DNA of 64,000 nt from Chryseobacterium sp. MEBOG06 (GTDB lineage Bacteria; Bacteroidota; Bacteroidia; Flavobacteriales; Weeksellaceae). Below, piece by piece: positions 25,355-34,377 of the stretch. Where the stretch lies: positions 1,674,001 through 1,738,000 of the forward strand of contig NZ_CP084580.1 of NCBI RefSeq assembly GCF_021869765.1, in the 5' to 3' direction. The notes under the pieces are model-generated. The model made no database searches and was not told the origin of the DNA. It was given only the letters and a program-made list of their open reading frames with translations. Position 1 is the stretch's first letter, and every line of letters starts with the position of its first letter. The position numbers and the translations under genes are program-made.

Positions 25355-26665
25355 ATGACAAAGAAAATAAAAACAGCACTATCTCTTTTGATAGCAGCTT
25401 TTCCTGCGCTGTTTTTTTCCCAACAGATTAAACAGATGACCGCAGGCGAGGTGGCCGAACTGGCTGTTCAGAATCATCAGCAGTTAAAAGTTTCCGCACA
25501 GAATATTGATATTGCCAAACAGAGCATCAATGTTACAAAACTTCAGCAGCTACCTACTATTACGGCTTCCACAAGTCAGTTTTATTTAGGGAATGCCGCT
25601 GCCATTGATAAAGACTTTTCAAATTCTACAAAAGTTCAGATGCCACATTATGGTAGCTCTTACGCTGTACAGGCAACCCAACTGATCTTTAAAGGAGGAT
25701 TGGTAAATAAGTCTATAGAGATGGCAGGACTTCGTGAACAGATTTCTGAACTGGATCTGGAGAAAAATAAACAGGATGTGAAATTTTTAGTGATTTCAAA
25801 TTATCTGGACGTTTATAAAATTGTGAATCAGGAAGAAGTATTTCAGAATAACAAAAAACTGGCTCAGGAGCGTCTTAAAAATATTCAGAAGTTCTATCAG
25901 CAGGGTATGGTGACCAGAAACGAGGTGATCCGTGGAGAACTGGCTATCAAAAACCTGGATCAGGGAATTCTGACTCTTTCAAACAATAAAAAGATCCTGA
26001 ATTATAACTTAGATATTGCATTGGGCCTGCCTGCTGATACGGAAATAGTTCCTACTGAAAGTTTAGAGAGCAAAGAAGCGGGAATCGGAATGGAATATTA
26101 CACAAATCTTGCCTACGAAAAGAATCCGCAGCTGAAATCGGCTAAGAAAAATATAGATATCGCAGATAAAAATATTGAAATCATAAAGACAGATAATGCA
26201 CCCACCATTGCAGGGTTTGGAGGCTATACCCTGCAAAGGCCTGTTACCACAAGGAATCCGGTCCTGGATATGTATTCCGGAGGATGGCAGACAGGTGTTT
26301 CTCTCAGTTATAATATAGATACCCTCTATAAAACAAAGGAAAAAGTAAAATTAGGTGAACTGCAAAAAACACAGGCCAATGATGCTGTGACTCTGGTGCA
26401 ACAGAATGTAGATATGGGAGTGAATGCAGCTTATACAAAATATCAGGAAGCTATTCAGCAGGCAGATATTCTGAACGATTCTAAAAAGCTTGCTGAAGAA
26501 AACTACAAGATCACTGAGGCCAAATACCTTAATCAATTGGCTGTACAGGCAGAAATGATTGATGCGCAGAACCAGAAACTACAATCAGAACTGGATTATG
26601 CAAACGCAGAAATCAATGTTTTGTATCAGTATTACAACCTTTTGAAATCTACCGGAACACTTTAA
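25355..26665 (+). CDS. TolC-family outer-membrane efflux channel
   Basis: 436 residues with signal peptide (LSLLIAAFPALFFSQ) and the two internally repeated long-helix OEP domains, rich in coiled-coil heptads (NIDIAKQSINVTKLQQLP; ANAEINVLYQYYNLLKSTGTL at the end). It forms the outer-membrane/periplasmic duct of a tripartite pump with the two following genes. First gene of the operon, with its own consensus promoter. Confidence 0.93.
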   Translation: MTKKIKTALSLLIAAFPALFFSQQIKQMTAGEVAELAVQNHQQLKVSAQNIDIAKQSINVTKLQQLPTITASTSQFYLGNAAAIDKDFSNSTKVQMPHYGSSYAVQATQLIFKGGLVNKSIEMAGLREQISELDLEKNKQDVKFLVISNYLDVYKIVNQEEVFQNNKKLAQERLKNIQKFYQQGMVTRNEVIRGELAIKNLDQGILTLSNNKKILNYNLDIALGLPADTEIVPTESLESKEAGIGMEYYTNLAYEKNPQLKSAKKNIDIADKNIEIIKTDNAPTIAGFGGYTLQRPVTTRNPVLDMYSGGWQTGVSLSYNIDTLYKTKEKVKLGELQKTQANDAVTLVQQNVDMGVNAAYTKYQEAIQQADILNDSKKLAEENYKITEAKYLNQLAVQAEMIDAQNQKLQSELDYANAEINVLYQYYNLLKSTGTL

Positions 26666-26687
26666 TTTTTAAAACTGAAAATCAACA

Positions 26688-27800
26688 ATGGAAAACAAGG
26701 AACAAACTACTCAAAATACTGCCCAGACTCCTGCAAGACCGGCTGGAGACGGCAAAAAAAAGAAAAATAAAACCAATAAAATCAGAGCCATTATTTCTAA
26801 TATCATCGTTTTTCTGGTGATTGGCTTTGGGTTATTCTGGCTTATCCGTGAATATTTCCATATTGGAAATAAGACTTATACAGAAGCTGCTCAGGTTGAG
26901 GAGTTTATTAATCCCATCAATACAAGAGTTTCTGCTTATATCAAAGAAATTAAATTTATTGAACATCAGCGTGTAAAAAAAGGTGATACACTGGTAATTT
27001 TGGATGAACGTGAAATTCTTACACAATTGGGGCAGGCTGAAGCAGCTTACCAGAACGCAACAGCTCAGAAAACAGCCACAAGTTCTTCGATAAATACTGT
27101 CTCCAACAATATTAATGTAATGCAGTCTAATATTGCCGGTGCAAAGGCAAGACTTTGGAATGCCGAACAAAACCTGAACAGATACAAAAACCTTTTGGCG
27201 GCAGAAGCAGTTACAAGACAACAGTACGATCAGGTAAAAACCGAATATGATGCTCAAAAAGCAGCCTATGAAACACTGGTTAATCAAAAACAGTCAGCTA
27301 ATCTTTCTACTACAGAAGTGAAAAGCAGATTAGGAATCAATGATGCAGAAATTAAAAGAACAAAATCAGCCTTGGACATGGCTAGAATTAACCTTTCTTA
27401 TACCGTTATCACAGCACCTTATGATGGAATAATGGGAAGAAGAACGATTACCGAAGGACAACTGATCCAGCCGGGGCAGCAGGTAGCTACTATCGTCTTA
27501 AACGGCCAGAAATGGGTAACAGCCAATTTCCTTGAAAGCCAGATGCCCAATATTAAAGTGGGAGAGAAGATGACCATGACAGCAGATGCTTTGGGAGGAC
27601 AAAAGTTTGAAGGTGTAGTTACCGCAGTTTCTGCAGCTACAGGATCAAGATATTCAAGCGTGCCTACAGATAATTCTACCGGAAACTTCATTAAGGTACA
27701 GCAAAGAATTCCCGTAAGAATTGAATTCACAGCATCCAATACAAAAGAAAATCTGGATAAGCTAAGTGCGGGAATGAATATGAATGTAAATATCAATTAA
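26688..27800 (+). CDS. HlyD/EmrA-family periplasmic adaptor
   Basis: 370 residues. A Lys-rich cytoplasmic start, one TM anchor (AIISNIIVFLVIGFGLFWLI), a lipoyl half (VKKGDTLVILDEREI), an alpha-hairpin (about residues 100-200), the second lipoyl half (ISYTVITAPYDGIMGRRTITEGQLIQPGQ-like) and a beta-barrel domain. The TM anchor and the following gene identify an EmrA-type adaptor. It connects the TolC channel with the MFS pump; 22 nt after the TolC gene. Confidence 0.93.
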   Translation: MENKEQTTQNTAQTPARPAGDGKKKKNKTNKIRAIISNIIVFLVIGFGLFWLIREYFHIGNKTYTEAAQVEEFINPINTRVSAYIKEIKFIEHQRVKKGDTLVILDEREILTQLGQAEAAYQNATAQKTATSSSINTVSNNINVMQSNIAGAKARLWNAEQNLNRYKNLLAAEAVTRQQYDQVKTEYDAQKAAYETLVNQKQSANLSTTEVKSRLGINDAEIKRTKSALDMARINLSYTVITAPYDGIMGRRTITEGQLIQPGQQVATIVLNGQKWVTANFLESQMPNIKVGEKMTMTADALGGQKFEGVVTAVSAATGSRYSSVPTDNSTGNFIKVQQRIPVRIEFTASNTKENLDKLSAGMNMNVNIN

Positions 27801-27908
27801 GACTTAAAGAGGGAAGATGTCAGATTTCAGATCATATGCTGAATGAAAACTGAAAATGAATAGAAAAAATCTCTTATCTGATATTTCAAATCTATTATCT
27901 AAAAAATC
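27801..27908. repeat. Word repeat inside the efflux operon (TCAGATTTCAGATC type)
   Basis: GATGTCAGATTTCAGATCAT on the left and CTTATCTGATATTTCAAATC on the right form an imperfect inverted pair with a short core. It separates the adaptor and MFS genes of what should be one transcript. Confidence 0.6.
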
Positions 27909-29501
27909 ATGTACAACAAAGGATTATATAGCGACTGGGTACCGAAACCCGTGCAGCTGCTGCTGATTGTATTACTGCTTGCCGTGGTAATGCCTATTGG
28001 CGGAGTCTATACGGGAAATATCAGCCATCTGGTGAGTGGTACCGGAGCATTGACGGAATATTTTATGTGGGCCAATTATGCCACCACAATCGGGATGGGA
28101 GCCTGTATGCCTGTGGTCCTCAGGATTAAAATGAGGTTTAAGGTACGGGACAAAATGGTATTGTTATTGGTTCTTTTAGGATTAATGAGCTATATTAATG
28201 CGACTACCTTACAGCCGATGATCTTTGTATTTACGGCTCTGGTGATCGGATTTATGAAGATGATGGTGACAATAGAGCTGTTTCTTCCGTTAATGGCCAT
28301 GATAGGGAACCGTGGAATGTTTTATGGAGCATTCTATACATTTGTGTTGGTGATGAACCAGGTTGCAGCTTATTATGCAGCTGAATTTTCACTTCTTTAC
28401 AATTGGCAGCAGTTCTATATTTTTACTTCGGTTTTGTGTTTCATTCTGGCATTGATTCATTGGATTTTTATGCATAATAAATACTTTGCATTAAAGGTTC
28501 CATTACATTATATTGACTGGTTAAGCATTTTACTTTTCATATCCACTTTTATGTTTTCCGCTTATGTATATGCATTTGGAAGACAGCAGGACTGGCTGAA
28601 TTCGAAAAATATTATTAATGCAAGTATCGCTGCTTTTGTGAGTTTTGCATTGCTTGCGATTCGTCAGTTGACTTTAAAAAGGCCTTATCTATCATTCAAA
28701 ATTTTCACCAGAAGCAATGTACAGAACGGTCTGTTTATGTTATTTTGGTTAGGAATGTTTTTAGGAACGGCCTCTATTCAGACTTCTTTTGCAGTGGGAG
28801 TATTAGGATATGATCAGGTGACAAATGCCGGACTTAACTTACTTATGATTCCTGGAATTATTCTGGCCGGAGTTATTGCTATATTTTGGTTTAAAAACGA
28901 AAAACCATTGAAAATGTATATATTTTCAGGGTTTGCGGGCATGATAGGATATGCAATTATCATGTATTTTTCCATGGTATTGGAATTCAGTTATGATAAC
29001 TGGTATTTACCTATGTTCTTAAAAGGCTACGGAATGTGTTCATTATTTATTTCCGTATGGTTCTATACTCTTGATAAGCTTGAGATGGATGAAATGCTTG
29101 CTGCTATCGGACTTGTATTGGTTTGGAGAACTTTTCTGGCTGTGGGGATTTTTTCAACCCTGTATTCTTGGTTACAATACCGTTTTCAGGTTACTGCAAT
29201 AGGAGATCTTGCTGTTTATATGGACGGAATGACAGTTACCCCTCAAAATGTGGCGGCCAATATGAAGGGCATTCAGCTTAATGCGGTGATCATAGCAACC
29301 AAAAAGATATTCGGATATATTATTCTGGCCGGTTTTGGAGTGTTATTTTATGTGATAACCCATCACTTCGGAGCGAAGCGATTCCAGTATTTCAGATTTG
29401 TAAGAGTTCTTGGCGGTAAGTCTGTTATTGCAAGAAGAAGGCTTCGTGAACGGAAAAAATTATTAGAAGAAATAAAAGATGCGGCAGGACCTGCATTATA
29501 A
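27909..29501 (+). CDS. MFS (DHA2/EmrB-like) efflux permease
   Basis: 530 residues with 14 predicted membrane spans. The N-terminal MYNKGLYSDWVPKPVQLLLIVLLLAVVM and the long charged C-terminus (VIARRRLRERKKLLEEIKDAAGPAL) are cytoplasmic. The sequence is diverged from canonical EmrB (motif A is not obvious), but the order TolC-EmrA-like-MFS makes a 14-TMS drug/proton antiporter the natural reading. Substrate unknown. A terminator follows. Confidence 0.85.
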   Translation: MYNKGLYSDWVPKPVQLLLIVLLLAVVMPIGGVYTGNISHLVSGTGALTEYFMWANYATTIGMGACMPVVLRIKMRFKVRDKMVLLLVLLGLMSYINATTLQPMIFVFTALVIGFMKMMVTIELFLPLMAMIGNRGMFYGAFYTFVLVMNQVAAYYAAEFSLLYNWQQFYIFTSVLCFILALIHWIFMHNKYFALKVPLHYIDWLSILLFISTFMFSAYVYAFGRQQDWLNSKNIINASIAAFVSFALLAIRQLTLKRPYLSFKIFTRSNVQNGLFMLFWLGMFLGTASIQTSFAVGVLGYDQVTNAGLNLLMIPGIILAGVIAIFWFKNEKPLKMYIFSGFAGMIGYAIIMYFSMVLEFSYDNWYLPMFLKGYGMCSLFISVWFYTLDKLEMDEMLAAIGLVLVWRTFLAVGIFSTLYSWLQYRFQVTAIGDLAVYMDGMTVTPQNVAANMKGIQLNAVIIATKKIFGYIILAGFGVLFYVITHHFGAKRFQYFRFVRVLGGKSVIARRRLRERKKLLEEIKDAAGPAL

Positions 29502-29523
29502 AAAATAACCTTGTTTTTTCACA

Positions 29524-29558
29524 GTAAAACCCTGGATCCTTATAGGCTGGGGTTTTAC
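29524..29558 (+). terminator. Terminator of the efflux operon
   Basis: GTAAAACCC / GGGTTTTAC, a 9-bp stem, 22 nt past the stop codon; T-run is short. Confidence 0.75.
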
Positions 29559-29691
29559 GTTTTAAAAGCGGTTGAAGTGCTATAAATCACTTTATGGTTC
29601 TTGAAATCATGAAAAATTTCATACTTTGTTATTTTTATTGTTTCTAAATAAGAATTACCTTTGTGAAATTATAAAACTTTGATTAGAAAGA

Positions 29692-31902
29692 ATGAAAAAG
29701 CAGTATGCATTCATAGGTCTGCTGGCTTCGGGATTATTTTTTTCCCAGACAGTTAAAGACTCTGTAGACTCAAAAAACATTGATGATGTTGTGATTGTAG
29801 CTTCCAGAAAGCCTACAAAAATTTCTGAAATTCCAGGTACAGTATGGGTAGTACAGAAAGAAAAAATACAGGAACAGGCTAAAAGCGGAGTGCCCATTAA
29901 AGAAATGCTTTCCATTTTGATTCCAAGTATGGATATTGGCCCGCAGGGAAGAACCAACTATGGGCAGAATATGAGAGGGCGTTCTGCTTTGGTTATGATT
30001 GACGGGGTTTCATTGAACAGTATCCGTGCAATCAGCCGTCAGCTGGATGCTATTGACCCTTTTAATATCGAAAGAATTGAAGTTCTTTCCGGAGCAAGCT
30101 CTATTTATGGAGGAAATGCTACCGGCGGTATCATTAATATTATTACAAAAACCCCATCCAAAAAAGGAATCAGCGGAGAAACAGAACTGGGAGTACGTAC
30201 TGGTTTTATGGGGAAAGATGACCATGATTTCCGTGCTGCCCAATCCATCGCAGGTAAGGGTGAAAAGGTCTTTGGAAGATTAGGAATTGCTTATCAGCAG
30301 AATGGTGGTGTTTATGGAGCAGATCAAAAACAGCTTTTTACAGATATTACACAAACTGATCTTCAGTACAACCAGTCTATTGACATCCTTGCAACAGGAG
30401 GATATCAGTTTAACAATAAACATAAAATAACAGCTTCCCTTCAGTATTACAACTCTAAATTTAACGGAGACAGAAGTTTATTCCTGGGTGAAAACCTAAG
30501 CGCATTCACTACCAAAAATGCTTCCTTACTGGATATGAGAGACGGATTCTCTTCCGATAAAAATGTAGGAACTGAGCGTTATATGGGAACCGTTGCTTAC
30601 ACCGCAAACGGAATTCTGGGAGGTCAGGATTTATATGTACAATTTGCTACCCGTGGTGAAAAATTAGGATTTTATCCTTTCCCGGGGAATGTTACCCTTC
30701 AGACAGGAAAGATTGCTTATATGTCATCTTCCCAACAAAATACTTATTACTCAGGGATAAAAGCTTTATTGTCAAAATCATGGAAAGGGCTGAATGTTAC
30801 CTATGGTGCGGATATTGATTTTGAAAAATTTGAAGGAAATCAGTCAGTTTATGATATTGCCAAAACAATGTCAAGCGGCGGATTGATCAATGAAACAAAA
30901 TACAGCCTTGGAAGATATCCTACCAATCACTCCCAGAGCTACGCAGGTTATGTACAGGCAAAATATAATATTCTTCCAAAATTACAGATCAATGCAGGAG
31001 TTCGTTACCAGCATATCAATGTAAGAATGGATGATTTTGTAGGGTCAGAACAGCAAACGCAGGTAGCAATGGGCTATGGAAGCTCAGCATCTGCTATTCC
31101 GGGAGGAGAAAGTTCTTATAATGTGACGTTGGGCAATGCCGGTTTATTATATAAGTTCAATGAACAGCATCAGGTCTGGGGAACATTTTCTCAGGGAGCA
31201 AGTCTGGCAGACCCTGCTAAATTTTATGGTATTGGGCAATATAAGCTGGTGGGAACAAACTGGAATGTAGTATCCAGTATCAACGTTAAAGAACAACCTT
31301 TACAAGCGATCAAAACAAATCAGTTTGAAGTAGGATATCGTATTAATAAAGGTGGTTTAAGAGCTCAGATTGCAGGATTTATGAGTAATTCTGACAAGAG
31401 TGTTACAGTAGATAAAAAGACTTTCCAGATTCTTGTGAATGATTTGAAATTAAGAAATATGGGAATTGAAGCTGAGATTTCCTATTCCTTAAAGAACGGA
31501 GTTTATTTCGGGGCGAGCGGTCTTTTGATCAAGTCTGAGGTAGATAATAAAGGAGAATGGCAGAAACAGGAGATTTATAATGCTTCTCCATCCAAATTAG
31601 TAACTTATATTGGTTACAATATTCAAAACTGGTCATTCAGATTCCAGTCATTACAGAATTTCAAGCAGAAGGATGAACTTAATAATGTTGTAGAAGGTTA
31701 TAATACTTCAGATTTGATGATGGGATACAGATTCAACTGGGGGAAATTCAACCTGGGTATTCAAAACTTGTTTAATACAGATTATCAGACGATATGGAGT
31801 AAGCGCTCCCAGGTTTTATACTCTACCTATGGACTTCCGGAATTATTTAACTACAAAGGAAGAGGAAGAACATTCAATCTGTCTTATACTTTTGACTTTT
31901 AA
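29692..31902 (+). CDS. TonB-dependent siderophore receptor
   Basis: 736 residues. Signal peptide ending LFFSQ; TonB-box region (IDDVVIVASRKPTKISEIPGTV); plug domain with NMRGRSALVMIDGVSLNSI and IERIEVLSGASSIYGGNATGGIINIITK; then the 22-strand barrel ending in YTFDF, a typical terminal aromatic. The downstream siderophore-interacting reductase indicates a ferric-siderophore ligand. A TACCTTTG box is at 29656-29663. Not a SusC-type protein. Confidence 0.92.
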   Translation: MKKQYAFIGLLASGLFFSQTVKDSVDSKNIDDVVIVASRKPTKISEIPGTVWVVQKEKIQEQAKSGVPIKEMLSILIPSMDIGPQGRTNYGQNMRGRSALVMIDGVSLNSIRAISRQLDAIDPFNIERIEVLSGASSIYGGNATGGIINIITKTPSKKGISGETELGVRTGFMGKDDHDFRAAQSIAGKGEKVFGRLGIAYQQNGGVYGADQKQLFTDITQTDLQYNQSIDILATGGYQFNNKHKITASLQYYNSKFNGDRSLFLGENLSAFTTKNASLLDMRDGFSSDKNVGTERYMGTVAYTANGILGGQDLYVQFATRGEKLGFYPFPGNVTLQTGKIAYMSSSQQNTYYSGIKALLSKSWKGLNVTYGADIDFEKFEGNQSVYDIAKTMSSGGLINETKYSLGRYPTNHSQSYAGYVQAKYNILPKLQINAGVRYQHINVRMDDFVGSEQQTQVAMGYGSSASAIPGGESSYNVTLGNAGLLYKFNEQHQVWGTFSQGASLADPAKFYGIGQYKLVGTNWNVVSSINVKEQPLQAIKTNQFEVGYRINKGGLRAQIAGFMSNSDKSVTVDKKTFQILVNDLKLRNMGIEAEISYSLKNGVYFGASGLLIKSEVDNKGEWQKQEIYNASPSKLVTYIGYNIQNWSFRFQSLQNFKQKDELNNVVEGYNTSDLMMGYRFNWGKFNLGIQNLFNTDYQTIWSKRSQVLYSTYGLPELFNYKGRGRTFNLSYTFDF

Positions 31903-31952
31903 AAATAAGATTAAGGTATAACCGCCTTATTCTGAAAAATATATTGTATTTC

Positions 31953-31990
31953 AAATCCGGTTTCTGATATTGATCGGGAACCGGATTTTA
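31953..31990 (+). terminator. Hairpin between receptor and reductase genes
   Basis: AAATCCGGTT / AACCGGATTT, 10-bp stem, T-rich after. It would cut or reduce transcription into the reductase gene, or fine-tune the ratio. Confidence 0.7.
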
Positions 31991-32008
31991 ATTTAAAAAA
32001 AATCAGTT

Positions 32009-32821
32009 ATGGCTAAAATTCCAACAGGGCAGATCATTGCCGAAGTTACCAGAAAAGAATACATCAGCGATCATTTTATAAGGGTTTATCTATATTCGCC
32101 CGAAGTAAAGCTATTCAAAGATACCGCTGTAGGAGACAATAATAAAATTGCTGTACCGCCGGCAGGTTTAAACGAAATTCATTTTCCAACCTTGGATGAA
32201 AACCATCAGTGGGTTCATCCTCCGAAAGAATTGGCTCCAACAATAAGAACCTATACGCACAGAGGGATTGATTTGGAAAAAAATGAACTGATCATTGATT
32301 TTGTAGACCACGGAGACGGAGGTCCTGCGTCAAGATGGGTAAGAGAAGCTGAGGCTGGTTCCAAATTGGGGGTAATGATGCGTCTGGATGGAAAAGAATT
32401 GTACCCTAAAGCTGATTGGTATCTGCTGGTAGGTGATGCTACGGCAATTCCGGTTATCAGTGCGATTTTGGAAACCCTTCCTGAAACTGCAAAAGGAATA
32501 TGCATCATTGAAGTTCATGGAAAAGAAGATGAACAGCAGCTGAAAACCAAAGCTGATATTGATTTTAAGTGGCTTCATAATTCAAATCCACAGATCAGCA
32601 GTGATATTTCTGATGCAGTGAAGAATGTAGAAATCCCCGAAACATCCAAATTTGGCTATGTAGCATGCGAATTCTCAGGCGTAAAAGAAATCCGTACATA
32701 TCTCCGGAAAGAAAAAAACTGGACTTCACAGGAACTCTACGCTTATTCTTATTGGAAAGCAGGTGTTGCAGAAAATGAATCGCAGGCGGACAGACAGAAG
32801 GAAAAAGATTCACTGGAGTAG
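32009..32821 (+). CDS. Siderophore-interacting protein (FAD-dependent ferric-siderophore reductase)
   Basis: 270 residues. FAD-binding motif RTYTHRGID, NAD(P)H domain with YLLVGDATAIPVISAILETLP, and the C-terminal SYWKAGVAENES closing segment of the SIP/ViuB family. It reduces imported ferric siderophores in the cytoplasm to release iron. Downstream of the TonB receptor in the same direction, with a hairpin between. Confidence 0.93.
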   Translation: MAKIPTGQIIAEVTRKEYISDHFIRVYLYSPEVKLFKDTAVGDNNKIAVPPAGLNEIHFPTLDENHQWVHPPKELAPTIRTYTHRGIDLEKNELIIDFVDHGDGGPASRWVREAEAGSKLGVMMRLDGKELYPKADWYLLVGDATAIPVISAILETLPETAKGICIIEVHGKEDEQQLKTKADIDFKWLHNSNPQISSDISDAVKNVEIPETSKFGYVACEFSGVKEIRTYLRKEKNWTSQELYAYSYWKAGVAENESQADRQKEKDSLE

Positions 32822-32850
32822 TGAGCTGGGCGTAGGTAGGAAAATTTTTT

Positions 32851-32957
32851 GATAATTGAGAATGAGGAATTGAGAATGGATAGAGTGGTTGGGAAAAAAG
32901 AAGTACAGGCAGCAAAAGTAATTTCTCACTTTCAATTTTCCATTTTCAACTTTCAAC
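32851..32957. repeat. Word repeat in inverted arrangement (GAATTGAGAATGG type)
   Basis: Left words AATTGAGAATGAGGAATTGAG and right words CTTTCAATTTTCCATTTTC are loosely complementary around a unique core. Same family as 16741-16893 and 49703-49910. Confidence 0.65.
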
Positions 32958-32973
32958 ATGTATCTTTGCAGCC

Positions 32974-33678
32974 ATGAAAGATTTAATGGGCAGAGCGATC
33001 TGGGATTACTATCACAATGAAAATCCTGAAGACCTGCAGACTGAAACATCAATTTCTGAGCTGGATGAGCTTCCGGTAGATTATTTATTCAGAGATTTTG
33101 AAGAAATGAATGATATTGAGCAGAAAGCACTGCAATTATCCGAAGGAAAAATACTGGATATTGGAGCAGGAGCAGGTTCTCATTCTTTATATCTTCAGAA
33201 TGAAAAAAAACTTGATGTAACTGCTTTAGATATCTCTCCAAAATCTGTTGAGGTTTGTGCGCTGAGAGGAATTGAAAAGGCTGTTTGTGAAAATATGCTT
33301 GATTTTTCCGGTGAAACATTTGATACCATTTTATTATTGATGAATGGTACAGGGGTTTTTGAAAGTCTTGCTAAAATTGATACCTATCTTCAGAAATTGC
33401 ATACTTTATTAAATGATAATGGACAGATTCTGATTGACAGTACAGACATTATCTATATGTTTGACCGTGATAAAGATGGCGGAGTATACATTCCGGCAGG
33501 AGGATATTATGGGGAACTGGAGTATATTGTTCATTACAAAGGAGAATCTGAAGAGCCGATTACGTGGCTTTACCTTGATTTTAATACTTTGAAGAATGCC
33601 GCTGAATACAATGGTTTTAAAATCGAAAAAATCATGAAAGATGAAGATTCTTACTTAGCAAAACTGACTAAGAAATAG
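32974..33678 (+). CDS. Class I SAM-dependent methyltransferase
   Basis: 234 residues. Motif I ILDIGAGAGSHSLYL is a classic SAM-binding loop, preceded by an N-terminal helix region and followed by VTALDISPKSVEVC (acidic end of beta 2) and the TILLLMNGTGVFE segment. Substrate unknown. TATCTTTG (32961-32968) ends 5 nt before the ATG, suggesting leaderless translation. The 3' end overlaps the convergent gene by 28 bp. Confidence 0.88.
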   Translation: MKDLMGRAIWDYYHNENPEDLQTETSISELDELPVDYLFRDFEEMNDIEQKALQLSEGKILDIGAGAGSHSLYLQNEKKLDVTALDISPKSVEVCALRGIEKAVCENMLDFSGETFDTILLLMNGTGVFESLAKIDTYLQKLHTLLNDNGQILIDSTDIIYMFDRDKDGGVYIPAGGYYGELEYIVHYKGESEEPITWLYLDFNTLKNAAEYNGFKIEKIMKDEDSYLAKLTKK

Positions 33679-34316
33679 CTTGAGAACCATCCCTGGTAGT
33701 TGGTTACAATTAAAGCTAACATAATGAAAGAGATAATTCCCGGAAAAATATATGAAGCTGCTCTGTAGGGCAGCTTTTTCGGTGTAAATAAAACCCAGAA
33801 TACAAATAATATCAAAGCTCCTGCTGCACCTATTAAAAGTTCAGGACTTTTTCTGTAGGTAAAAACCCGTTGAATATTATTTCTGTACATAAAAGGAACA
33901 GCAAAATACTGGACAGTAAAAAAAATACATCCAAAAATAAAAGTCAGAATAGCCGGACCGTATTTTTTTAGTTTAATGAAGTTCAAACCTAATAAAATAG
34001 AGCCGGGAATAGTACCTAAAAGCAAGCTGATGATGAATATAAGCTCCCTTGGAAACAGTTTTACAGCGTTGGGATCTTCAGTTATATAATCCTGCCATAT
34101 TTCCTTTTCTGCATTGATTTTAGCTTCTTCCGCTTCTTTTTTATACTGGATTAGTTGCTGAACGGCTGTTTTTTCCTGCTCACTGAAAATACGTCCTCTT
34201 TCTTGCAAAATTTCAAAAGCTACCTGAACGGCCTCCGGAACAAAGCGATTGCCTTCCTGTAAATAAACCTCCAATTCCTGATTGGACAATTTTCTTAAAA
34301 CACTTCTATTCACCAT
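33651..34316 (-). CDS. Membrane protein of unknown function
   Basis: 221 residues. The N-terminal 85 residues are helical and charged (NQELEVYLQEGNRFVPEAVQVAFEILQERGR... EEAKINAEKEIWQ), followed by about four TM segments (FIISLLLGTIPGSILLGLNFI; FIFGCIFFTVQYFAV; LLIGAAGALILFVFWVLF; FPGIISFIMLALIV). I do not recognise the family. It overlaps the convergent methyltransferase gene by 28 bp. Confidence 0.75.
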   Translation of the reverse strand: MVNRSVLRKLSNQELEVYLQEGNRFVPEAVQVAFEILQERGRIFSEQEKTAVQQLIQYKKEAEEAKINAEKEIWQDYITEDPNAVKLFPRELIFIISLLLGTIPGSILLGLNFIKLKKYGPAILTFIFGCIFFTVQYFAVPFMYRNNIQRVFTYRKSPELLIGAAGALILFVFWVLFTPKKLPYRAASYIFPGIISFIMLALIVTNYQGWFSSYFLVSFAK

Positions 34317-34377
34317 AAGCTGTTAAAAGAAAGGCTGCTTCTATTGAAACAGCCTGTTATCTTTATCACGATGTTAA

